Source of the DNA: Halpernia frigidisoli
Lineage (GTDB): Bacteria > Bacteroidota > Bacteroidia > Flavobacteriales > Weeksellaceae
Length of the DNA: 64,000 bases
Reading direction: 5' to 3'
NCBI RefSeq assembly: GCF_900113805.1
Contig: NZ_FOQT01000003.1
Coordinates: 310,001 to 374,000, forward strand
The translations under genes were made by a program, and so were the position numbers. Each line of letters begins with the position of its first letter. Positions within the stretch are counted from its first letter, which is position 1. The notes beneath the pieces were generated by a model. The model did not search any database. It was not told the origin of the DNA and was given only the letters and a program-made list of their open reading frames with translations. This document shows positions 44,326-53,772 of this stretch, piece by piece.

Positions 44326-45060
44326 TTATTTTTCTAAGTTTTTATATTTATTTTTTGACGAAACTATTTCACTTTCGTTTTCTTTATTTTCAACATTATT
44401 GACTACCAAAACAATCTCGCCTTTCAAAGTTTTACTTTTAGAAAAAGCAATCAATTCGTCAATTTTTCCACGTTTTGTTTCTTCAAATTTCTTGGAAATT
44501 TCCCTGCTCAAACTAACTTTGGTTTCATCTCCGAAAAATTCTTTGATCTGTTCTAAAGTCGTGTTGATTTTGTGCGGACTTTCATACAGAACCACAGTTT
44601 TTTGTTCCGCTGCCAATTGTTTTAATTTTGTTTGCCGACCTTTTTTAGGTGGTAAAAATCCCGCAAATAGGAATTCATTATTTGGCAATCCTGAAACCAC
44701 CAAGGCCGGAACAAATGCTGTCGCGCCTGGTAAACATTGCATTTCAAGATTTTCATCTGAAATAGCTTTCGCTAAAAGATAACCTGGATCCGAAATTCCT
44801 GGTGTTCCCGCATCTGTAATTAAAGCGATATTTTGTCCGTTTTTAAGATCTTCAATTACCTTTTGCGTGTTTTGGTGTTCGTTGTGTAAGTGATAGGATT
44901 TCAGTTGCTTAGATATTTCGTAATGCTTTAAAAGAAAGCCAGAAGTCCGCGTGTCTTCACATAAAATATAGTCGACTTCCTTCAGTAAACGAACCGCTCG
45001 AAACGTCATATCTTCCAGATTTCCGACTGGTGTTGGAATAAAATACAGGATTCCGCTCAT
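44326..45060 (-). CDS. rsmI: 16S rRNA 2'-O-ribose methyltransferase RsmI
   Basis: 244 residues. The RsmI/tetrapyrrole-methylase signature YFIPTPVGNLEDMTFRAVRLLKEVD at the N-terminus and LITDAGTPGISDPGYLL, LPGATAFVPALVVSG and FLPPKKGRQTKL in the core identify it. It methylates C1402 of 16S rRNA. It lies directly after the coiled-coil gene with no spacing and six bases before fabG, so all three are probably one operon. Confidence 0.95.
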   Translation of the reverse strand: MSGILYFIPTPVGNLEDMTFRAVRLLKEVDYILCEDTRTSGFLLKHYEISKQLKSYHLHNEHQNTQKVIEDLKNGQNIALITDAGTPGISDPGYLLAKAISDENLEMQCLPGATAFVPALVVSGLPNNEFLFAGFLPPKKGRQTKLKQLAAEQKTVVLYESPHKINTTLEQIKEFFGDETKVSLSREISKKFEETKRGKIDELIAFSKSKTLKGEIVLVVNNVENKENESEIVSSKNKYKNLEK

Positions 45061-46092
45061 TTAAATAAATTTATTTTCCACCAAAACCCAAAGTCTTTGC
45101 GCATATTCATCTGCTTTCTTCCAATCATTTTGGTAATATAATTCACTTAAATATTCTTTCGCTTCATCCAAAGTTTTATAACTATTCAATTGATTTACAG
45201 TAGATTTAAGTTCATTTTCATCACCTTTAAATAATAATTTTGTGAAAGCGAGTTTATCATTAAGATCAATTCTAAAATCTTGTTTAAACTTTTCTGCTTC
45301 CATAAAGTCGGTTGCCATATTGCTGTTGTGCAAAGATTTTTCCTCAATTTTTTCTACCGGTTTTTCTTCTAAAAAATCATCATCAAATAAAGATTTTACA
45401 ATTCCCAATCCTTTGATTTTCCCTAATCTAAATTTTTTCTCAGAAAGTGTTTCATTTTTAAATTCATCAAAAATCGACAAAGGTTCTGCGCTTACACTTT
45501 CAGTTTTATTAAATTCAACAATTTTGCGCCTTCTTTCCTCCGCTTCTTTTTCCTGAATTAATTTAATTTGCTCTTCAACAGTTTCGTTTATTTCAGTTTC
45601 GGAAGTACTTTCAGCATCAAAACTTTTTATTTCTTCCACATTTAAATTTTCCAATTCAATATTTTCAACAAATTCGTTTTCTTTAATTTCTTCTGTTTCG
45701 GATAAATCAGCAAAAGCATTTTCTAAAGGCATTTTTGGCAAAACAGTTTCAGTTAATTTTTCCTGAACTTCAACATTTTCTAAAACTTTAATTTTAGCAG
45801 ATAATTCAGAAATTTCTTCTTCTTTTTGCTGTAGAATTTCCCAATATTCTGTTTTTAAATTCTCATTTGTTGCTTCAAGATTCTCAATTTGCGCTTTACT
45901 TTCATCGGAAAATTGGGGAATCTCAATGTCAATTTCTGATAATTTACTTAAAAATTGAGTTTGCTCTAATAATTTTCCAATCGTTTTTTCCTGTTGAAAT
46001 AATTCTTCCTGCGTTTCAATTTTTCGGATTTCCTGCAAGTAATTTTGACACTCAGAAAAAATGTTTTCCTTTAAATTTTGAATACTTTGCAT
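45061..46092 (-). CDS. Coiled-coil hypothetical protein
   Basis: 343 residues, acidic, with coiled-coil stretches at about 55-110 and 160-200 (many Glu/Lys/Leu heptads such as IQLIQEKEAEERRRKI) and no signal peptide. The C-terminal third has FRIDLNDKLAFTKLLFKGDENEL and ALEYLSELYYQNDWKKADEYAQRLW-like helices. I do not recognise a named domain; a scaffold or cell-division-associated role is possible but unproven. It is the first gene of the rsmI-fabG operon and diverges from tdk. Confidence 0.75.
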   Translation of the reverse strand: MQSIQNLKENIFSECQNYLQEIRKIETQEELFQQEKTIGKLLEQTQFLSKLSEIDIEIPQFSDESKAQIENLEATNENLKTEYWEILQQKEEEISELSAKIKVLENVEVQEKLTETVLPKMPLENAFADLSETEEIKENEFVENIELENLNVEEIKSFDAESTSETEINETVEEQIKLIQEKEAEERRRKIVEFNKTESVSAEPLSIFDEFKNETLSEKKFRLGKIKGLGIVKSLFDDDFLEEKPVEKIEEKSLHNSNMATDFMEAEKFKQDFRIDLNDKLAFTKLLFKGDENELKSTVNQLNSYKTLDEAKEYLSELYYQNDWKKADEYAQRLWVLVENKFI

Positions 46093-46153
46093 GGTTTTAT
46101 CTTGTTAATTTTTGCTTACTTTTGAGGTAATTTATTAATTGCTAATTTAACAA

Positions 46154-46735
46154 ATGTTTTTAGAAAACACAATAAATCACGCGAAACAAAGTGGTTGGAT
46201 GGAAGTAATCTGCGGCTCAATGTTTTCGGGGAAAACGGAAGAATTGATCCGGCGTTTGAGACGCGCAGAAATGGCTGGACAAAATGTAGAAATTTTTAAA
46301 CCCGCGTTAGACGTCCGCTATTCGGAAGAAGATGTGGTTTCTCACAATCAAAATAAAATCAGAAGCACGGCGGTACAAAGTACTTCCGAAATTTTACTTT
46401 TAGGTTCTGGTTGTGATGTAGTGGGAATTGATGAAGCACAGTTTTTCGACGAAAGCATTGTTGATGTTGCAAATACTTTGGCAAATAATGGCGTTCGTGT
46501 CGTGATTGCTGGTTTGGATATGGATTTTTTGGGACGACCTTTTGGCTCCATTCCAAATTTAATGGCGACCGCAGAATATGTGACGAAAGTTCACGCAATT
46601 TGTCGAGATACCGGAAATTTAGCCAATTATTCTATGCGAAAATCCGAAGGAAAAAATTTGGTAGAATTGGGTGAAACAGAAAATTACGAAGCCGTTAGTC
46701 GCAAAGTATTTTTTGAAAAAATGTCAGAAAAATAA
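46154..46735 (+). CDS. tdk: Thymidine kinase
   Basis: 193 residues of the type II thymidine kinase family. The phosphate loop is CGSMFSGKTEELIRRLRR, the catalytic/lasso region GIDEAQFFDESIVDVAN, and the nucleoside-binding end HAICRDTGNLANYSMRKS. The second Cys of the usual C-x2-C zinc knuckle is Thr here, a form also seen in other Bacteroidota. It phosphorylates thymidine in salvage. Its stop overlaps the murF-alr start (TAATG). Confidence 0.93.
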   Translation: MFLENTINHAKQSGWMEVICGSMFSGKTEELIRRLRRAEMAGQNVEIFKPALDVRYSEEDVVSHNQNKIRSTAVQSTSEILLLGSGCDVVGIDEAQFFDESIVDVANTLANNGVRVVIAGLDMDFLGRPFGSIPNLMATAEYVTKVHAICRDTGNLANYSMRKSEGKNLVELGETENYEAVSRKVFFEKMSEK

Positions 46736-49182
46736 TGAATTACACAACAAAAGAAATAGCAGAAATTACTCATTCTCAATTAATTGGGAATGAAAGTCTT
46801 TTTGTTAAATCTTTGGCTTATGACAGTAGAATTATCTTTTCTACGCTTGAAACGGCTTTTATCGCGATCAATAGTTTTAAAAATTCTGGTGAAAAATATA
46901 TCAATGAGGCGATAGAAAAAGGTGTTTCAATCATTATTTCAGCGCATCAAATTTTTGAGCATCCAAATATTACCTGGATCATAACCGAAAATACCACAGA
47001 ATTTTTACAGAAATTAGCAAAACACCATTTCGAAAACAGTCATTTAAAAAGCATTGGAATTACCGGCAGCAACGGAAAAACAATCGTAAAAGAATGGCTT
47101 TACCAATGTCTTTGGAACGAATTTGTAACTGTGAAAAGTCCGAAAAGTTTTAATTCTCAAATTGGTTTGCCGCTTTCGCTTTTGCAGATTGAAAAAAAAC
47201 ACGAACTCGGAATTTTTGAAGTTGGGATTTCAAAACCTGGCGAAATGGCAATTCTCGAAAATATATTTTCCCCAGAAATAGGAATTTTAACACATATTGG
47301 AACGGCTCATTCCATCAATTTCAAATCAGAAGAGGAAATTATTACAGAAAAATTAAAATTATTTAAAGATTCTAAAACCATTATTTTTAATGGCGATAAT
47401 GATTTGGTTTTTAAGTTAATGAATGAAAAATATGCTGATAAAAATTTAATTTCTTTTGGTTCAAAAAGTAGAAACGACTATCATTTAACCACAGACTGGA
47501 AAAATGTCAATAAAGAAATAGAGGTTGAAAATGATTTAGAACAATTTACTTTTCCCGTAAAAAACAGGACTGAAGCCACAGTTTTAAATGGACTTTGTAT
47601 CATTGCAACTTTGCGACATTTGGATTTTAAAATTTCAGAAATTATCCCGAAACTTAACGCTATAAAATCCGTTGAAATGCGTTTGGAAAGTGTTGAAGGG
47701 ACGCGTAATAATTTAATTATCAATGATTCTTTTAATCTAGACGTTGATTCTTTACAAATTGCATATCAATTTATTAAAGAATATAAGAAGCCAAATAAAA
47801 TCTTAATTCTGACTGATATTATTGATGTAAAAGAAAAGCCGGAAATACTTTATTCTTATGTTGCAAAACTTACAATTGAGCAAAATTTTAATCAAATATT
47901 TTTAGTTGGTTCAGAAATTATAGAATATTCAGATCTGTTTTCTAACGAAGTTTATACCTTTAAAACAACCGAAGAATTAATTGACAATCAGTTAATTAAC
48001 AAGATTGAAAATTCAATTATTTTATTAAAAGGCGCAAGAAAATTTGAAATTGACCGTTTAAAACTGACTTTAGAACTTCAAAAACATGATACTGTTTTGG
48101 AAGTCAATTTAAATAATATGTTGCATAATATTAATGTTCATAAATCTTTGCTAAAACCGGAAACCAAAATGATGGCGATGGTAAAAGCGCATTCCTATGG
48201 ATTGGGAGGTTTTGAAATTGCCGAATTTTTACAACACCATTTAATTGATTATCTGGGTGTTGCGTTCGTTGATGAAGGGATTGATCTAAGAAAAAAAGGG
48301 ATTACAGTTCCGATTATGGTGATGAATCCTGAGCAACAAAGTTATAATGGCATTATTGATTTTAATCTTGAACCCGAAATTTACAGTTTTCGGGTTTTAA
48401 AACAATTTGTAGAAAAACTTCAGCAAAAAGGAATTGATGGAAAATATCCCGTTCATATTAAATTAGAAACAGGAATGCATCGTCTGGGTTTTAAAACTGA
48501 AGAAATAGAGGAACTTATTGAGCAAATTAAACTTAATAATCTTGAAGTTAAAACGATTTTCAGCCATTTATCTTCCGCTGATGATTTGGAACAAAAAGAT
48601 TATACTTTAAAGCAAATTGAGACTTTCAAAATAAACTCTGATAAAATTATTGCTGCATTAAATTATCCAATTGTTAGACATATTTTAAATTCGTCCGGAA
48701 TAGTTAATTATTTTGATCATCAATTTGATATGGTTAGAATTGGAATTGGAATGGTAGGAATTTCACCGAACCCAAAAATTCAAAAACAATTAAAACCAGC
48801 GGTAAGTTTAAAAACGGTTATTTCCCAGATCAATGAAATTCTTCCGGGAGAAAGTGTTGGTTATAATCGGAATTTTATACCAAATGTTAAAACCAAAATT
48901 GCCACAATTCCCGTAGGTTATGCAGATGGAATCCCAAGATTAATTGGGAATGGTATCGGAAAGGTGGGAATCAATAAAACTTTAAAACCAATTGTTGGAA
49001 ATGTTTGTATGGATATGATGATGATCGAACTTGATGATCTGCCAGCAAAAGAAGGCGATGAAGTAATTATATTTAATGACAACCCAAGTTTACAGGATTT
49101 CGCAAATTACTGTAAAACAATTCCTTATGAAGTTTTAACCTCTATTTCGCGACGCGTGAAAAGAATTTATATAAAAGATTAA
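46735..49182 (+). CDS. Bifunctional MurF-like ligase / alanine racemase
   Basis: 815 residues. The N-terminal half (about 1-455) is a MurF-type ligase: SIGITGSNGKTIVKEWL (ATP loop about 108-116), then GIFEVGISKPGEMAILE and ILTHIGTAHS. The C-terminal half is alanine racemase, with PLP Lys484 in MMAMVKAHSYGLG, and HRLGFKTEEIEELI and NVCMDMMMIELDD further on. It supplies D-alanine and joins D-Ala-D-Ala to the cell-wall precursor. This fusion is characteristic of Bacteroidota. It overlaps tdk and is followed by the patatin gene after one base. Confidence 0.94.
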   Translation: MNYTTKEIAEITHSQLIGNESLFVKSLAYDSRIIFSTLETAFIAINSFKNSGEKYINEAIEKGVSIIISAHQIFEHPNITWIITENTTEFLQKLAKHHFENSHLKSIGITGSNGKTIVKEWLYQCLWNEFVTVKSPKSFNSQIGLPLSLLQIEKKHELGIFEVGISKPGEMAILENIFSPEIGILTHIGTAHSINFKSEEEIITEKLKLFKDSKTIIFNGDNDLVFKLMNEKYADKNLISFGSKSRNDYHLTTDWKNVNKEIEVENDLEQFTFPVKNRTEATVLNGLCIIATLRHLDFKISEIIPKLNAIKSVEMRLESVEGTRNNLIINDSFNLDVDSLQIAYQFIKEYKKPNKILILTDIIDVKEKPEILYSYVAKLTIEQNFNQIFLVGSEIIEYSDLFSNEVYTFKTTEELIDNQLINKIENSIILLKGARKFEIDRLKLTLELQKHDTVLEVNLNNMLHNINVHKSLLKPETKMMAMVKAHSYGLGGFEIAEFLQHHLIDYLGVAFVDEGIDLRKKGITVPIMVMNPEQQSYNGIIDFNLEPEIYSFRVLKQFVEKLQQKGIDGKYPVHIKLETGMHRLGFKTEEIEELIEQIKLNNLEVKTIFSHLSSADDLEQKDYTLKQIETFKINSDKIIAALNYPIVRHILNSSGIVNYFDHQFDMVRIGIGMVGISPNPKIQKQLKPAVSLKTVISQINEILPGESVGYNRNFIPNVKTKIATIPVGYADGIPRLIGNGIGKVGINKTLKPIVGNVCMDMMMIELDDLPAKEGDEVIIFNDNPSLQDFANYCKTIPYEVLTSISRRVKRIYIKD

Positions 49183-49183
49183 A

Positions 49184-51328
49184 ATGAAAAAATTTATATT
49201 AATTATACTTTTAATAATCGGTTTTTTACCTAAATCACAAGTAAAGCAGGGTTTCGTTATTCCGCCACATCCAAGAGTCGGTTTATCATTAAGTGGCGGT
49301 GGCGCGAAAGGATTTACACATATTGGTGTCTTAAAAGTTTTGGATTCTTTGGGCGTAAAAATCGATTATATTTCGGGAACAAGTATGGGCGCCATTGTTG
49401 GCGGACTTTACGCTTCTGGATATTCGGGTAAAGAGATTGAAAAGATTGTTTTAGATACTGATTTTTACACGATCATCGCCAATGAAAAAACGCGTGTTGA
49501 AACCTCATTTTTAAATAAGTCAATTGATAAATATTTAATCACAGTACCTATTCAAGACGGAAAAATTAATGTTTTGCCTAAAGCCATTTCTACCGGACAA
49601 AAAAATATTTATCTTTTAAAAGAACTTTTTAGAAATGTATCAACAATTGATGACTTTTCTAAACTTCCCATACCTTTCATGTGTGTTGCAACCAATTTAG
49701 AAACGGGTTCACTTAATATTTTTGAAAAAGGAGATCTTTCTCAGGCTATTATGGCAAGTTCCGCATTTCCAGGATTAATGGATCCTGTGAAGATCGGTGA
49801 TAGCTTATATATTGATGGCGCAATGACAATTAATTATCCTTCAAAACCACTCAGAGATAAGGGAATTGATGTTGTGATAGGTGTAGATTTAAGCCAGGGT
49901 TTAGCGAAAAGAAGTGATCTAAATAGTGCTATTTCTATTCTAAATCAGGTAATTGATTTTGGAATCCAGCGGGAAACTATTAATCAATATAAATATACAG
50001 ATATTAATATTCATCCTGACTTAGGGACATTAGGTGCAACAAGCTATGATGCAAAAAAGCAAATTTTAGACTCTGGTTATGTTGAGGCAAAAAAATATAT
50101 CACAATCCTTGATAAACTTCCAAAAAAAACAGATACAGTCTTGCGCGCACCAATGACGGGTATTTATTCAAATATTTATAAGATTGACAGTCTGCAATTG
50201 GTTAATAATAATATTTTTAGCAGTTCCTATGTTCAGGGAAAAATGAATTTAAAAACGCCAGCTCTTCTTACTTATGGCAATATTAATAAGATGATTGACA
50301 AATTATACGCTACAAATAACTATAAACTGATAAATTATGATGTTATTCAAAAGGATAACTTAAATATACTAAGAGTTGATGTGCAGGAAGATGATACCCG
50401 ATTTTTCCTGAAATTTGGACTTCATTATGACGAAATATTTAAAACTGGTTTACTTCTTAATGCCACTGCTAAAAGACTTTTCTTTAGAAATTCAACTATT
50501 TCTTTAGATGGAATTATCGGAGATAAACCACGATACTATTTTAATTATTTTATTGACAATGGTTACATTCCTGGTTTTGGCGTTTATGCCTCCGGTATGA
50601 GTTTTAACACGAAAACAAACTCCGGCGATATTATAAAAACTGTGAATTGGTTTCGCACCGAAGCATACATCCAGTCAATTTATAAAGAAAAATATGCGCT
50701 GGGCGGCGGTATCAGCAATGATATATTCAAAATACGGGGAAATCCTACTGAAACTTATTATAACGCCTATATCTTTTTACGGAGCGACACGCAGGATGAT
50801 AAAGAATTTCCAACAAGAGGTTTTTATTTAAATGCCGTCGGAAAAAGTCTAGATCTTTTTAATAAAAATATATTGAGCAGATCTTACCAGGCAAAAGCAG
50901 ATGTGAAAATTCACTTTCCAGTTACTTCACGCTTGACCTATTCTGTTCGACTTTTTACAGGTTTTACTGTTGGCAGCAGCGATTACGAGAATTATAAATA
51001 CAGTATTGGCGGTATTTTTGAGCAAAATTTAAATAATTTTGTGCCTTTTGATGGTTATCAGTTGGGAGAAATTACTGACAATAATATATTACTCGCTTCA
51101 AACAGTCTTCAGTATAGCTTGTCAAAAAATTTCTTTTTCACTGGCACTTTTAGCATCGCAAATTTGTTTGAAGATATTCAGATCAAAGAATTTTTAAATG
51201 TTCGGTATAAATCTGCAGGTCTTACCGCTGGATACAAATCACCTTTTGGGCAAATAAAGGTAAATTACAGTCATCCTCTTAACAATGGCCACGGAAACTT
51301 CAACGTCATACTCGGACACTGGTTTTAA
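49184..51328 (+). CDS. Patatin-like phospholipase with C-terminal BamA-like barrel
   Basis: 714 residues. A signal peptide precedes the patatin domain: oxyanion loop GLSLSGGGAKGFTHIG, nucleophile Ser67 in GTSMG, and catalytic Asp211 in IDGAM. From about 330 a POTRA-like linker and a surface-antigen beta-barrel follow (FGLHYDEIFKTGLLL onward, ending SHPLNNGHGNFNVILGHWF with C-terminal aromatic residues). It probably sits in the outer membrane as a lipase exposed to one side. It is one base after murF-alr. Its end is four bases before the ybeY ATG. Confidence 0.9.
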   Translation: MKKFILIILLIIGFLPKSQVKQGFVIPPHPRVGLSLSGGGAKGFTHIGVLKVLDSLGVKIDYISGTSMGAIVGGLYASGYSGKEIEKIVLDTDFYTIIANEKTRVETSFLNKSIDKYLITVPIQDGKINVLPKAISTGQKNIYLLKELFRNVSTIDDFSKLPIPFMCVATNLETGSLNIFEKGDLSQAIMASSAFPGLMDPVKIGDSLYIDGAMTINYPSKPLRDKGIDVVIGVDLSQGLAKRSDLNSAISILNQVIDFGIQRETINQYKYTDINIHPDLGTLGATSYDAKKQILDSGYVEAKKYITILDKLPKKTDTVLRAPMTGIYSNIYKIDSLQLVNNNIFSSSYVQGKMNLKTPALLTYGNINKMIDKLYATNNYKLINYDVIQKDNLNILRVDVQEDDTRFFLKFGLHYDEIFKTGLLLNATAKRLFFRNSTISLDGIIGDKPRYYFNYFIDNGYIPGFGVYASGMSFNTKTNSGDIIKTVNWFRTEAYIQSIYKEKYALGGGISNDIFKIRGNPTETYYNAYIFLRSDTQDDKEFPTRGFYLNAVGKSLDLFNKNILSRSYQAKADVKIHFPVTSRLTYSVRLFTGFTVGSSDYENYKYSIGGIFEQNLNNFVPFDGYQLGEITDNNILLASNSLQYSLSKNFFFTGTFSIANLFEDIQIKEFLNVRYKSAGLTAGYKSPFGQIKVNYSHPLNNGHGNFNVILGHWF

Positions 51329-51332
51329 AACT

Positions 51333-51740
51333 ATGATAAATTACTTTTTTGAAAATACCGATCCAATAGAAATTTCAGAAAAAATTTCGCCTTGGCTAAA
51401 TGATTTGATCACTTCCGAGAATAAAAAATTAGGTGAAATTACTTTCATTTTTGCTGACGATGAATATGTTTTAAAAGTAAACCAAGACTATTTAAAACAT
51501 GATTTCTACACTGATGTTATCACATTTGACTATGTTAAGGGAAAAATCATTAGCGGTGATATTTTCGTATCTTTGCATCGCATTTCAGATAACGCCAAAA
51601 TGCTGGATAAAGACTTTGAAAAAGAATTTTTAAGGGTTTTAGCACATGGCATTCTTCACCTCTGTGGTTATAAAGACAAATCCGAAGAAGAAATTTCTTT
51701 AATGCGTGAGAAAGAAGATCATTATATAAATCTTTTTTAG
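51333..51740 (+). CDS. ybeY: rRNA maturation factor YbeY
   Basis: 135 residues from the ATG at 51333 (MINYFFENTD); an upstream in-frame ATG at 51285 lies inside the patatin gene and is rejected. The metal site motif is HGILHLCGYKD, in which the third His of the usual HGxLHLxGYxH is replaced by Asp, as in many Bacteroidota. It takes part in 16S rRNA 3'-end maturation and ribosome quality control. It begins four bases after the patatin stop. Confidence 0.93.
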   Translation: MINYFFENTDPIEISEKISPWLNDLITSENKKLGEITFIFADDEYVLKVNQDYLKHDFYTDVITFDYVKGKIISGDIFVSLHRISDNAKMLDKDFEKEFLRVLAHGILHLCGYKDKSEEEISLMREKEDHYINLF

Positions 51741-51835
51741 AAGCTATTTCCCGCTTTCCGCTGCAATCTATTCTTTTTTCAAGAAAAAGAAAAGGATTTC
51801 CACTTCAATCGGGGCTAGTTTCAATCTGGTCTTCT
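51741..51835 (-). repeat. Flavobacterial interspersed repeat, copy C
   Basis: On the minus strand it reads TAGCCCCGATTGAAGTGGAAATCC, a poly-pyrimidine stem, then AGATTGCAGCGGAAAGCGGGAA. The ends agree closely with copy D at 22436-22535 and with copies A and B. It lies directly after ybeY and before the parS site. Confidence 0.65.
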
Positions 51836-51852
51836 TAGAAAATTTTTATAAA

Positions 51853-51868
51853 TGTTTCACGTGAAACA
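51853..51868. promoter_or_regulatory. parS site 1 (ParB-binding centromere)
   Basis: TGTTTCACGTGAAACA is a perfect 16-bp palindrome and an exact match to the conserved parS consensus bound by ParB/Spo0J. It lies ten bases before the mnmG ATG. parS sites cluster near the chromosome origin and nucleate segregation complexes. Confidence 0.92.
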
Positions 51869-51877
51869 ATTAAGATT

Positions 51878-53740
51878 ATGATAAACGAAATATACGACGT
51901 TATCGTTGTTGGTGGCGGTCACGCAGGTTGCGAAGCTGCTGCTGCTGCTGCAAATTTAGGTTCTAAAACGCTTTTAGTAACCATGAATATGCAAACCATT
52001 GGGCAAATGAGTTGCAACCCTGCGATGGGCGGAATTGCAAAAGGACAAATTGTTAGAGAAATCGATGCAATGGGCGGTTATTCCGGAATTATTTCCGATA
52101 AATCTGCCATACAATTTAAGATGCTCAATCTTTCAAAAGGTCCTGCGATGTGGTCGCCGAGAACACAAAATGACAGAATGTTATTCGCAGAAGAATGGCG
52201 AATTGCCTTAGAACAAACACCAAATCTTGACTTTTTTCAGGATATGGTAAAAGAATTTATCATCGAAAACAACAAAGTTTGCGGCGTAAAAACATCTTTA
52301 GGACTTTCAATTAAAGCAAAATCGGTTGTTTTAACAAACGGAACTTTTCTTAACGGATTAATTCACGTTGGTGAAAAACAATTAGGTGGCGGAAGAATGG
52401 GCGAACCAAAATCTTTCGGAATTACCGAGCAGTTGGTAAGTCTAGGTTTCGAAGCTGGAAGAATGAAAACAGGAACTCCCGCCAGAATTGATGGAAGAAC
52501 ATTGGATTATTCCAAAATGGAAGAACAAAAAGGGGATGAAAATCCTCAAAAATTTAGTTATTCCGACACACCAAAAATTACAAGACAATTAAGTTGTCAT
52601 ATTGCTTACACCAACGAAAAAGTCCACGATATTTTAAGAACTGGCTTTGAAAAATCACCGATGTTTAATGGCACGATTCAAAGTATTGGACCAAGATATT
52701 GCCCAAGTATTGAAGATAAAATAAACCGATTTGCTGATAGAAACAGACATCAACTTTTCGCTGAACCAGAAGGTTGGCGTACTGTTGAAGTTTATTTAAA
52801 TGGCTTTAGTTCTTCTTTACCTGAAGAAGTTCAAATACAAGCAATGCAGGCAATTCCTGGTTTCGAAAATGCAAAAGTTTTTCGCCCAGGTTACGCTATC
52901 GAATATGACTACTTCCCTCCTACTCAATTAAACCACACTTTAGAAACAAAATTAATCTCAAATCTATATTTTGCCGGACAAATTAATGGTACAACTGGTT
53001 ACGAAGAAGCCGCGGGACAAGGTTTAATGGCCGGAATTAATGCTCATTTAAAAATTAATGAGAAACCAGAATTTATTTTAAATAGAGACGAAGCTTACAT
53101 TGGTGTTTTAATCGATGATTTAATAACAAAAGGAACTGATGAACCTTATAGAATGTTTACATCAAGAGCAGAATACCGTTTGCTTTTAAGACAAGATAAC
53201 GCAGATATTAGATTAACGGAAAAGTCATATAAAATTGGTTTAGCAAAAGCAGACAGATTAAAAAATGTTACAGAAAAGATTGATAAAAGCAATGAACTAG
53301 AAGAGTATTTGCGTCAAACTTCTTTAAAACCAACTGTAATAAATCCTTTATTAGAAAGTATCGAATCTTCTCCAGTTGATCAAGCGTATCGCGCTTCTCA
53401 AATTTTGACACGTCCAAATATTACCCTAAAAACTTTAGAATCAATAACTATTTTAAAGGAAAACTTAGATAAATATTCTGAAGAAGTTCGTGAACAAGCC
53501 GAGATTAATATTAAATATAAAGGCTACATTGAGAAAGAAAAAGTAAATGTAGATAAACTAAATCGACTCGAAAATATAAAAATTGCTGAAACTTTCGAGT
53601 ATTTAAATATACCTTCCCTTTCTTCCGAAGCAAGACAAAAATTAACAAAGGTTCAACCAAAAACATTAGCGCAAGCAGGAAGAATAAGTGGTGTTTCACC
53701 TTCTGATATTAATGTTTTGATGATTTATATGGCAAAATAA
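51878..53740 (+). CDS. mnmG: tRNA uridine 5-carboxymethylaminomethyl modification enzyme MnmG
   Basis: 620 residues, normal length. The FAD site is VIVVGGGHAGCEAAAAAANLG. The GidA signatures are GQMSCNPAMGGIAKGQIVREIDAMGG and YCPSIEDKINRFADR, and the C-terminal helical domain ends ISGVSPSDINVLMIYMAK. With MnmE it makes the cmnm5 group on wobble U34 of several tRNAs; the thiolation partner MnmA is encoded at 22647. It is flanked on both sides by parS sequences, as mnmG often lies near the origin. Confidence 0.96.
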   Translation: MINEIYDVIVVGGGHAGCEAAAAAANLGSKTLLVTMNMQTIGQMSCNPAMGGIAKGQIVREIDAMGGYSGIISDKSAIQFKMLNLSKGPAMWSPRTQNDRMLFAEEWRIALEQTPNLDFFQDMVKEFIIENNKVCGVKTSLGLSIKAKSVVLTNGTFLNGLIHVGEKQLGGGRMGEPKSFGITEQLVSLGFEAGRMKTGTPARIDGRTLDYSKMEEQKGDENPQKFSYSDTPKITRQLSCHIAYTNEKVHDILRTGFEKSPMFNGTIQSIGPRYCPSIEDKINRFADRNRHQLFAEPEGWRTVEVYLNGFSSSLPEEVQIQAMQAIPGFENAKVFRPGYAIEYDYFPPTQLNHTLETKLISNLYFAGQINGTTGYEEAAGQGLMAGINAHLKINEKPEFILNRDEAYIGVLIDDLITKGTDEPYRMFTSRAEYRLLLRQDNADIRLTEKSYKIGLAKADRLKNVTEKIDKSNELEEYLRQTSLKPTVINPLLESIESSPVDQAYRASQILTRPNITLKTLESITILKENLDKYSEEVREQAEINIKYKGYIEKEKVNVDKLNRLENIKIAETFEYLNIPSLSSEARQKLTKVQPKTLAQAGRISGVSPSDINVLMIYMAK

Positions 53741-53747
53741 CGATGAA

Positions 53748-53763
53748 TGTTTCACGTGAAACA
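53748..53763. promoter_or_regulatory. parS site 2 (ParB-binding centromere)
   Basis: A second exact copy of TGTTTCACGTGAAACA, 1.9 kb after site 1 and just beyond the mnmG stop. It can be read through as NVSRET in a longer reading frame, but that frame's upstream ATG at 53743 is not favoured as the start of the next gene. Confidence 0.92.
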
Positions 53764-53772
53764 TTTAAAAAT

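Noticed and set aside
51285-51332. Upstream start for ybeY
   Set aside because: It lies inside the patatin gene and adds no conserved sequence; the ATG at 51333 matches the family start.
53743-53772. Upstream start for the YiiX-like lipoprotein
   Set aside because: It would translate the parS site and place extra residues before the lipoprotein signal; the ATG at 53773 gives a normal signal.
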